DNA from: Shimia thalassica
GTDB lineage: Bacteria > Pseudomonadota > Alphaproteobacteria > Rhodobacterales > Rhodobacteraceae
Length of the DNA stretch: 64,000 nt
Direction of reading: 5' to 3'
Assembly (NCBI RefSeq): GCF_001458215.1
Contig: NZ_CYTW01000001.1
Span: 1,922,001 to 1,986,000, forward strand
The notes below the pieces were generated by a model, which ran no database searches, was not told the origin of the DNA, and was given only the letters and a program-made list of their open reading frames with translations. Below, one piece after another: positions 25,261 to 31,174 of the stretch. Positions within the stretch are counted from its first letter, which is position 1; each line of letters begins with the position of its first letter. Both the position numbers and the translations under genes were made by a program.

Positions 25261-26924
25261 GAATAATCCTTGATGTCTTCGTATAGCGCCGAAAACGACG
25301 GTCGCTCTCGCTCCACGATGGCAACGCCATCGGCTCGGTACTTTTTCCTTGCTCGTTTCATTGTTCCAAGCAGCTTTTCAGGTATCTTACCTCGAAGTAT
25401 CTTTTGCCGATCAGCGGACAACCCGCTCGCCGCGAACAGGAAGTACCGCTGGTTTTGAAAAGGCCAAAGATTGCTGTAATTCTCTAGAAGCAAATCAATG
25501 GGGCCTAAGTTACCTACCGACTGAAGCCAGATAAATACACCTGAAGATTCGCCTGAAGTAGGGTCTGCAGAAACTATCTTCAGCGCCAATTCATGTAGAA
25601 TTTCACTGTCAAACTTCGTCGATGCAAGCAAAATCCAAAGGTGATGGTTTTGCCAATCGTGTATACAAGCGCTTCGGTTTGTAAGGAAATTTTGTATTTC
25701 TATCAGAACTACATCACTTGGCTGAAGAACAAGCAGTAGACGGCAAAGTTGGTCGGTTGAAACAGCGTCGCTCCCTAGTGCAGAAATTGCGTAAGTTAGA
25801 AGTTGGTCAGCCTCTTCTCCGGCGACATCAAAAAGTCCTGCGTCAATCAACTGACTCAAACGATTCACCGCAAAACGAAATGATCGCGACTGAGTGTCTC
25901 CTGCGGTCAACGCGGTTTGAATGATTTGGATGATATATTCTACAGATCGAATGAAGACTCGGCGACTTTTGGAACGCCACATATTATCAATGGCAAGGAC
26001 CAAAGGGTTTTGAGACGGGAAAAGCTCTTGCACATCAGCATCTGAACTTGTCGGTGAAAGAACGTTAGTCTTTTGCGCGTTGATATTCATACCAACTTCT
26101 CTGAGTAAGCCTATCGACGTTTGGATCGCCTTACGTGCTTCACTTTCGGAGGAGCACACGATTCTTATGTCATCGACATAACGATAGTAATCATATCCCT
26201 GTTCTTGCATTTCAAAGTCAAAACTGCTGAGCAGTATATTTGATAAGAAGGACGAACAGTCTCGATTTTGCGGAAGGCCAAACTCTCCAGAGAACGACCA
26301 GTTTTTTAGAAGTTCTTCAAGCATCCGAGTTGCGGCCAGTATTTGTCCTTTCTCGTACCCGTCGCAGTCACTTCTCTGCGCAAGGGTTCGAATTTCAGTG
26401 ATTAAGTGCTTGGAAGATACGTTTTCGAAAAAGTTTCCCACATCGGTAACGGCCAGATAGGACCCTTCTTTTCGAAACCGATAAGTTAGGCCTTCGTAGT
26501 CTAACCACTTTCCGATTTTGCTACGGAAGAGGTACTTTGGGTCCAAACTATCCCTGTTGTACCTATAACTTAAGACGCGGTGAGAAAGGAGCGGGTCCAG
26601 CTTTGGTATCAGAAATGTGCAAACAGCTTGATATACGAACCTATCGAAAAAGTCTGTTTCTAAGGAGTATCGCTCTGCGTATGCTTTTTTGGGGATGCCG
26701 CGCAGAACACGCTTGTCGCCGACATACAGTCCACCCCATTCGTTCAGACACCGCAACAAAACTTGAGCAGCATAATTTTGATCTGCAAAGATGTCAGTGT
26801 ACCTAAGTGTATCGGCATACCAGTCGTCTCGCATGTCTTGCTGCAGATGACGCATGACTAGGTTCACGTCTACTGGGAAACCAAAAACTTGCCCCGTCTG
26901 GAACAATTCCAATCCATCTTGCAT
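25257..26924 (-). CDS. Reverse transcriptase of the unknown-group/DRT type
   Basis: 555 residues. RT core at about 60-300: motif A Asp161 (VTDVGNFFENVS), motif B GLPQN at 216-220 followed by SNILL, motif C YVDD at 249-252, motif D NAQKT near 285. No maturase (X) or HNH domain as in group II introns, no msr-msd found, and no diversity-generating repeats, so a UG/Abi-like RT is the best fit. Residues 310-555 are predicted helical repeats, as in defence RTs. A stop codon lies directly before the ATG (TTAGATG), which has no good ribosome site. Strongly AT-rich relative to the chromosome. Followed by PolA with ATGA coupling. Confidence 0.87.
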   Translation of the reverse strand: MQDGLELFQTGQVFGFPVDVNLVMRHLQQDMRDDWYADTLRYTDIFADQNYAAQVLLRCLNEWGGLYVGDKRVLRGIPKKAYAERYSLETDFFDRFVYQAVCTFLIPKLDPLLSHRVLSYRYNRDSLDPKYLFRSKIGKWLDYEGLTYRFRKEGSYLAVTDVGNFFENVSSKHLITEIRTLAQRSDCDGYEKGQILAATRMLEELLKNWSFSGEFGLPQNRDCSSFLSNILLSSFDFEMQEQGYDYYRYVDDIRIVCSSESEARKAIQTSIGLLREVGMNINAQKTNVLSPTSSDADVQELFPSQNPLVLAIDNMWRSKSRRVFIRSVEYIIQIIQTALTAGDTQSRSFRFAVNRLSQLIDAGLFDVAGEEADQLLTYAISALGSDAVSTDQLCRLLLVLQPSDVVLIEIQNFLTNRSACIHDWQNHHLWILLASTKFDSEILHELALKIVSADPTSGESSGVFIWLQSVGNLGPIDLLLENYSNLWPFQNQRYFLFAASGLSADRQKILRGKIPEKLLGTMKRARKKYRADGVAIVERERPSFSALYEDIKDYS

Positions 26925-27168
26925 CTAAGTAATACCAACCAATAAATGTCCATAGAAGGTACACCTTTGAGGATGCTGTGCAAGGCAAAATGCAATTTTT
27001 GGCTGAGCGTGGAGTTACTTAGTTTTGCCTACTTCCATGAGGTCAAGATTAACTCCAGAAATGACCAATCGGCTGGGCCTCATGAGACTACCATGCTGAA
27101 CTATGCGATTGCAGCGAATGTCTGCGTCCGCCCACTATGTAAAAAATCCGACGTTTCAGCTTTCAATT
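26925..27168 (-). other. Leader region before the RT gene; candidate promoter and structured RNA
   Basis: 244 bases with no ORF I can support. On the minus strand it has a 7-bp perfect inverted repeat GGAGTTA / TAACTCC (27011-27017 and 27050-27056) that can extend by CTT/AAG, and TTGACC followed at 17 bases by ACTAAG as a weak promoter. Defence RTs often use a nearby non-coding RNA, so this is the place to look for one; nothing here proves it. Confidence 0.3.
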
Positions 27169-27321
27169 TCATCCACGTATTGCCGCCTTTTCCAACTCTC
27201 TTGCCGCAACCAGCAAACCAGCTTTGCGGCATTCAGCGGCACGTTTCAGAAGGTCTTCACGGTTGCCTTCGATCTTGGCAGAGTTGGCCAAAACACGTTG
27301 CGCGTCGGCTTGGCTTCTCAT
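27169..27321 (-). CDS. Small phage-type protein, 50 residues
   Basis: Starts MRSQADAQRV and ends EKAAIRG. Predicted all-helical, basic, with RAAECRKAGLL in the middle. The ATG overlaps the stop of the 55-residue gene (ATGA) and has GGAGG six bases upstream, which supports a real gene. Last gene before the RT leader. No function recognised. Confidence 0.65.
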   Translation of the reverse strand: MRSQADAQRVLANSAKIEGNREDLLKRAAECRKAGLLVAARELEKAAIRG

Positions 27322-27485
27322 GCTGCGTCCTCCAACCGATCATGGATTGAACCAAGCAAAACGGCGTATTCGATTGCCATAACGCTCAAGTCTTCTCGGA
27401 CATATGATTTCAGGCTTTCCACCTCTTCATATTTCAACTCGCGCCGCAACTTTTTCTCGGCCTCCAAAATTGCGTATTCGATCAT
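27318..27485 (-). CDS. Small phage-type protein, 55 residues
   Basis: Starts MIEYAILEAEKKLRR; charged and helical, probably coiled coil in the first half (alternating E/K/L). AAGGAG lies seven bases before the ATG, and the ATG overlaps the stop of the preceding gene, with a further ATGA to the next. Three coupled genes in a row are strong evidence that all are translated. Function unknown. Confidence 0.7.
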   Translation of the reverse strand: MIEYAILEAEKKLRRELKYEEVESLKSYVREDLSVMAIEYAVLLGSIHDRLEDAA

Positions 27486-27694
27486 TTCGACATCTCCTTA
27501 AGTGCGGCGTGGTATCCAACCAAGGCCACTTCGACATCGGCCTTGAGGGTTTGGTTGCTTGGCACGTGGAAGGCCACGGCATCGGGTGTTGCCGTTGCGA
27601 TTGTTTGCTTGATGCGGCTGCATCGAACGGTTGCGATCAGCGTCCGATCACGGGCAGTTGCGACCTCAAAATCTCCTTTACGTTCCCATATCAG
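27482..27694 (-). CDS. Small protein after capsid gene, start uncertain
   Basis: About 70 residues ending in GYHAALKEMSK, stop overlapping the start of the 55-residue gene (ATGA). No ATG, GTG or TTG is available between the capsid stop and the body; a CTG at 27694 overlapping the capsid end is used here, while AAAGGAG at 27674-27680 hints at a start further in, possibly CTG at 27640. Contains PDAVAFHVPSNQTLKADVEVALV, read in parts. Function unknown. Confidence 0.45.
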   Translation of the reverse strand: MIWERKGDFEVATARDRTLIATVRCSRIKQTIATATPDAVAFHVPSNQTLKADVEVALVGYHAALKEMSK

Positions 27695-28476
27695 TAATCG
27701 ACCCCCGTGATCGCGACGACTGCACCCGCTCGTGTCGTTCCCCACGAAACAGGCTGGATAAAGCGGACAGCGGACGTCCAAGTTTGGAACAGCGAGCGGG
27801 TCTGTACGGTGCCTTCGTCGGCCTCTGGGTCGTCGCCCATGACCAGCATTGCTTCGCTTGATGCGTCGAACTCTGGCAGGTCCAGACCGATGAAAACCGA
27901 GTCGGCATCCATGGCAATAATCTGGATCGGGTCGGCAAGATCGCTGGTGATAAACGGCAGTCCGGCCAGCTTCCCAGCGGCAATGTCAGCCTTGAACGCA
28001 TAGACACCAGTGCCCGTGGTCGTGACCATAGAAAGCGCGGCAAGCGTCAGCGGGTGCAGGATCAAGACAGGCTTACGCGCACGGATCGTCAGCATTTGTT
28101 GCAGCAACCATTTCAGGTCGGTGTTGATCTGTTCAATACTCGCGCCTGCCGATACCTGTGTCGTCGCGCCGTTCATCATTCCAGCGGGTCGGACATGGGC
28201 GGTTGCGGCTTCGGCATCGAAGAAAAACTGATCCAGAGCGGCGGCACAGTCTTCGATGATTGAGCCTTCGATTGTGGCCACCAGATCAACGGCACTGACA
28301 CGTTTGATATCTTCTGTGATCGTGGTGATCACGCCAACCTTAAATCGGTTCAGCAGAGCCGTTCCGACCATGCCCTGTTTCACAGGAATGAGTGATCCTT
28401 CTGTGACCCAGTCAGCGGCAAGATAGCCTGTCTTGCGCCCGTCTCGCGCTGTCTCTGGCCCTTGTCGCCGCGTCAT
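27691..28476 (-). CDS. HK97-type phage major capsid protein, N-terminal part missing
   Basis: 261 residues at most. The body from about residue 20 (AADWVTEGSLIPVKQ, then KVGVITTITEDI) matches the central and C-terminal part of HK97-fold capsids: E-loop/spine strand, VRPAGMMNG, LILHPLTLAAL, GLPFITSD and a terminal SWGTTRAGAVVAITGVDY. Usual family length is 380-420, so 120-150 N-terminal residues are absent. The ATG has no ribosome site and lies inside the upstream gene in another frame, so the gene may be a frameshifted or truncated remnant. Only structural gene in the element. Confidence 0.72.
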   Translation of the reverse strand: MTRRQGPETARDGRKTGYLAADWVTEGSLIPVKQGMVGTALLNRFKVGVITTITEDIKRVSAVDLVATIEGSIIEDCAAALDQFFFDAEAATAHVRPAGMMNGATTQVSAGASIEQINTDLKWLLQQMLTIRARKPVLILHPLTLAALSMVTTTGTGVYAFKADIAAGKLAGLPFITSDLADPIQIIAMDADSVFIGLDLPEFDASSEAMLVMGDDPEADEGTVQTRSLFQTWTSAVRFIQPVSWGTTRAGAVVAITGVDY

Positions 28477-28810
28477 TCATCAGCGCAACCAAGGGCGCGG
28501 CATCACAGCCAAGCAGGGCGGCTTTGCGGGCTAGGTGGCTCACAGCATCGGTTGCGGGTGTTGTCGGGTGGCGCAGGCACAATGCAGCGCGGGTGAAGTC
28601 ATCAGCGTGACGCTCTGTGTCACGGATGAGTTGCTGCGCATTGTCAGCATCAGCACAGAACCCAGCCGCAATGCGTTCGCGTTCGGCTGTCGCGCCTTGT
28701 GTGTCATTCTGTTCAGCTTTGGAGATTTCCGACAACTGGCGGCGCGTGTAGCCTGTGCGCTTTGTGACTTTGCGTGCTGCTACGGGTGCAGATTTTACGT
28801 TCAGCGTCAT
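28412..28810 (-). CDS. Hypothetical protein overlapping the capsid gene (possible capsid N-part)
   Basis: 132 residues, basic N-terminus (MTLNVKSAPVAARK) then helical, Ala-rich segments to DSARRAQDRLSCR. ATG 28810 has AGGA nine bases upstream and a good promoter at 28839-28868. Its last 65 bases overlap the capsid frame. Combined length (about 380) equals a normal capsid protein, so it may be that protein's first third separated by a frameshift near 28420-28440; equally it may be an independent gene. No family recognised. Confidence 0.55.
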   Translation of the reverse strand: MTLNVKSAPVAARKVTKRTGYTRRQLSEISKAEQNDTQGATAERERIAAGFCADADNAQQLIRDTERHADDFTRAALCLRHPTTPATDAVSHLARKAALLGCDAAPLVALMNDAATRARDSARRAQDRLSCR

Positions 28811-28838
28811 TGTTGTCGGTCCTATCAAGAAGGTGCCG

Positions 28839-28868
28839 ACAGTATGAGGTGATTCTGCAAATTTGCAA
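28839..28868 (-). promoter_or_regulatory. Promoter and palindromic operator before the capsid-region genes
   Basis: -35 TTGCAA, 18-base spacer, -10 TACTGT on the minus strand. A perfect 10-bp palindrome GCAAATTTGC (28857-28866) covers the -35, and ATTGCTAATTTGCTAAT follows, giving repeated half-sites likely to bind a phage-type regulator. Confidence 0.5.
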
Positions 28869-29199
28869 AGTAGATATTGCTAATTTGCTAATGCGGGTGT
28901 TAGCTGGGGCTGCGCTTGATCTGGCCAGCCGACGCAGGCTGGCGCACGAAGAAAGCGCACAGCGTCCCGATTTTGGCCCTCTTTATCGGGGCGCTTACAC
29001 ACTCAGCACCAGCAAATAAGAATGCGCCCGACGGCTGTGGTGTTGCGATAATTGATTTGGGTCATGGAATCACATATCGAATCTTGAATAAGATGAGTTG
29101 TCCCGCCCATATTCTGGGTATGTGTGTGTTTGCGAGTTGAATTTTAATCAACCTCACCCCGCTTCTTCCCCAGGAGGCGGGGTCAATTTTTGCAAACGG
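28869..29199. other. Non-coding stretch between small phage genes and capsid region
   Basis: 331 bases without a supported gene. It holds the second hairpin repeat (28959-28994) and a G+C-rich hairpin at about 29156-29181 (CCCCGC / GCGGGG plus wobbles) followed by AATTTTT on the plus side. Likely terminator and regulatory DNA. Confidence 0.5.
28959..28994. repeat. Dispersed hairpin repeat, copy 2
   Basis: Matches the copy at 23522-23556 with one inserted T and two A/G changes; one change (stem A to G) keeps a G-U pair, so the stem is conserved: CGTCCCGAT / ATCGGGGCG. Confidence 0.6.
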
Positions 29200-29421
29200 T
29201 CAACTGCCACCACGCACCGTACACAAAACAAGACCGTCTGGACGTCGCCCACAGGTGCTGCACCTTAGCCGCTGGGTGACATCACCCAACCGCGCATCAG
29301 CGCCTAGCAAGCCAATGAGTTTTTGCACCTCAAACTCCCTATGTCGTCCGCAATGTCTCGGGTCGCAATTGACGCTCACGACAACAGGCAGAGTGAGCAA
29401 TTCCATCAGCCTCTGGCTCAT
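29200..29421 (-). CDS. Small zinc-ribbon-like phage protein
   Basis: 73 residues. Has CDPRHCGRH and RCSTCGRR, a C-x4-C...C-x2-C arrangement typical of short zinc-ribbon proteins in alphaproteobacterial phages and islands. Its ATG overlaps the stop of the preceding membrane protein gene (ATGA), so the two are translated together. Nucleic-acid binding is a reasonable guess only. Confidence 0.65.
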   Translation of the reverse strand: MSQRLMELLTLPVVVSVNCDPRHCGRHREFEVQKLIGLLGADARLGDVTQRLRCSTCGRRPDGLVLCTVRGGS

Positions 29422-29612
29422 AACATTGACGACACAGCCGCATAGGATACCAAGCCAGCCAGCACGGCAAACACGATGCCCAAAGGCGTGATTAAGGGCA
29501 CAGGCTCTGGCTCTGGCAGTTCGATGCGCACGCGGATGACGTGCGGTTCGGGTGAAACGTCTGCGTCACGCAACGGTTCGCCTGTGTCGATGGAATACAC
29601 ATTATCTGTCAT
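29418..29612 (-). CDS. Small single-pass membrane protein
   Basis: 64 residues: acidic/proline-rich N-terminus (ELPEPEPVPL) and one C-terminal hydrophobic helix (TPLGIVFAVLAGLVSYAAV). ATG 29612 (MTDNVYS) is preferred to 29624; GGGA lies upstream. Coupled by ATGA to the zinc-ribbon gene. No known family. Confidence 0.6.
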   Translation of the reverse strand: MTDNVYSIDTGEPLRDADVSPEPHVIRVRIELPEPEPVPLITPLGIVFAVLAGLVSYAAVSSML

Positions 29613-29677
29613 TGCTTGTCCCAACCCGCGCCAATCGGGGTGTTTGTAAATGGTTGTATTGATCCCAATAGTGGTCC

Positions 29678-30349
29678 CTACTTTTTTGCCTCACAAGCAT
29701 TGAGGTCGCCTCGCAAGAACACCTCTCTTTCTTTACACCCCCTGAGCCACGATTCGCTTTTCATCGCGTTTGAAGCTAAGAAACCAACCACTCGTGCAGG
29801 CAGTGTTATATCTCCGTCGTCATGGTAACTTGGAATTCGCGAACAGCGGTAATCGAATACACGGTTCTCCAATTTTGGTTTTTCGCCGTTCTTGGTTGGT
29901 GAAGAGGTTTGAATTTCTGCAATTCCCCTGTCTGGAATAAACTTATGATTGCCTTCAGAGACTTCACTTTGGCTGGGCAAGCGGATTGTTACTTCTTCTC
30001 CGTCGAATTGCTTACCGGTGCATGTGAAGCCATCGCAGGAAAGTGACCCGCCAGTAGAGTCGTCCCAGAACATGAATGATCGCTCAAGATAGCCATCCAT
30101 TCGAGCGACTAGGTGAGGAATACTTCCGCGACCTTGTTCATCTAAGAAACAGTACATTTGTTCAAGCCATACGGTTTCCGCGTCGGCAACTGAAGCAAAC
30201 AGCGAAACATGCAGGGCAACTAAAACTTGTTTTTGAATAATGCTCTCCCACTGACATAGGCGCGACGGTTGCAGGTTACGAAGGTTCTGTAAATTAGTCG
30301 AATTGGAATTGCCGACCTTATGAAACAACAAGCCATTGTGCTGCGTCAC
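29678..30349 (-). CDS. Hypothetical protein, possibly exported
   Basis: Up to 223 residues. Around residue 42-58 there is a signal-like stretch (VLVALHVSLFASVADA) that suggests the true start is internal and the product is periplasmic, about 180 residues; but no standard start codon with a ribosome site is obvious there (an ATT follows GGGAG). Four or more cysteines (CDGFTC, YRC, RGC) fit an exported disulfide protein. Cargo of the element; function unknown. Confidence 0.5.
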   Translation of the reverse strand: MTQHNGLLFHKVGNSNSTNLQNLRNLQPSRLCQWESIIQKQVLVALHVSLFASVADAETVWLEQMYCFLDEQGRGSIPHLVARMDGYLERSFMFWDDSTGGSLSCDGFTCTGKQFDGEEVTIRLPSQSEVSEGNHKFIPDRGIAEIQTSSPTKNGEKPKLENRVFDYRCSRIPSYHDDGDITLPARVVGFLASNAMKSESWLRGCKEREVFLRGDLNACEAKK

Positions 30350-30373
30350 CCAATAAAGCTGCCCACATTTGGT

Positions 30374-30616
30374 TCATAGAAAGACTCCCTGCGTTGCGGC
30401 CTCATGTTTCCACTGTCGGACGATGTCATTGCTGTTTCGGACGCCAGTGGGGTCAACTGTTAGCGTGACGCCAGCACAGGTGATTACATGGGTGTCCGGG
30501 GCGGGGTGCTGATACCGTGTCGGGCAACCAGCGTGACGCGCAATTCGTCGTCTAGCGTTGGTGATCGCATTCGCTACGTCGATGGCCCTAATTTCGTCTA
30601 GAATCGTCTGATCCAT
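30374..30616 (-). CDS. Hypothetical protein, 80 residues
   Basis: Starts MDQTILDEIRAIDVANAI; helical N-terminus with RRRIARHAGC, then beta-rich (HVITCAGVTLTVD). AAGGTGA is well placed upstream. Lies between the putative exported protein and the AT-rich repeat region, same strand as the primase. No family recognised. Confidence 0.55.
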   Translation of the reverse strand: MDQTILDEIRAIDVANAITNARRRIARHAGCPTRYQHPAPDTHVITCAGVTLTVDPTGVRNSNDIVRQWKHEAATQGVFL

Positions 30617-31174
30617 CGAAAATCACCTTCAAATGGCTGCGCTGTCCGTGTCGGGGCGGGCGCGATATGGGGTATTTTAACACCCCACAATCGCCGCGTC
30701 CATGAAGTGATTTTTGCGGTGTTTTCTCAAGATCAACTTCCCTGCGCGGTGCGCGTTCCCCGCGATAGTTGCTGGATGCCCTCCCCCAAGACAGACACCA
30801 GCGGCCCATCATCGGTCAGAGAACGAATAGCTGTTGGGCTATAGGTGTGTGGGGATGAAGTGTTGGTGGATCGGTGATGGACAGGGCTTTGGATCGGTGA
30901 CGGATCGATAGCGAATAGGTTATAATTTAACATGTTAATGTAGATCGCGTATCGGTTTTCTATAAAGTACACAACATCCAAAACACCAATGTAGAACACC
31001 TCATCGTTCTACCTACTATATGAATATTAATATAACACTAAGTGATTGATAATAAACAATATTGAGAATTCATATGGAGGGAGAGTACGTACTGTCGATG
31101 CGATCTACAAACCGATAGGTGATCGAATATAATAGGTAGAACGGGGGTGTTCTACCTATTTTGATACGACCGTT
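30617..31174. other. AT-rich repeat region, candidate replication origin of the element
   Basis: 558 bases with no convincing gene. Contains two 14-bp direct repeats GGATCGGTGAtGGA / GGATCGGTGAcGGA (30868-30881, 30891-30904), a perfect palindrome TTAACATGTTAA (30927-30938), a very AT-rich block (about 30920-31075) and several copies of GTTCTACCTA (near 31005, 31149 and, partly, 31169). Direct repeats plus an AT-rich block next to a primase-helicase gene is the usual form of a satellite or phage origin. Inference from layout. Confidence 0.45.
31131..31160. terminator. Perfect 12-bp hairpin after the primase gene
   Basis: AATAGGTAGAAC and GTTCTACCTATT around a 6-base loop, 15 bases after the primase stop on the minus strand. 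It could end that transcript; the same GTTCTACCTA half-sites recur nearby, so it may instead be part of the origin. Confidence 0.5.

Noticed and set aside
25257..26924. Group II intron, retron or diversity-generating retroelement
   Set aside because: No maturase or HNH domain, no exon-binding RNA features, no msr-msd-type inverted repeats adjoining, no template/variable repeat pair. It remains possible that a divergent RNA is missed.
27103..27697. Plus-strand ORFs upstream of the RT
   Set aside because: Opposite the three coupled small genes, which have strong ribosome sites and ATGA junctions.
30588..30999. Two minus-strand ORFs across the AT-rich repeat region
   Set aside because: They overlap the iterons and palindrome, lack ribosome sites and have repeat-derived sequence.
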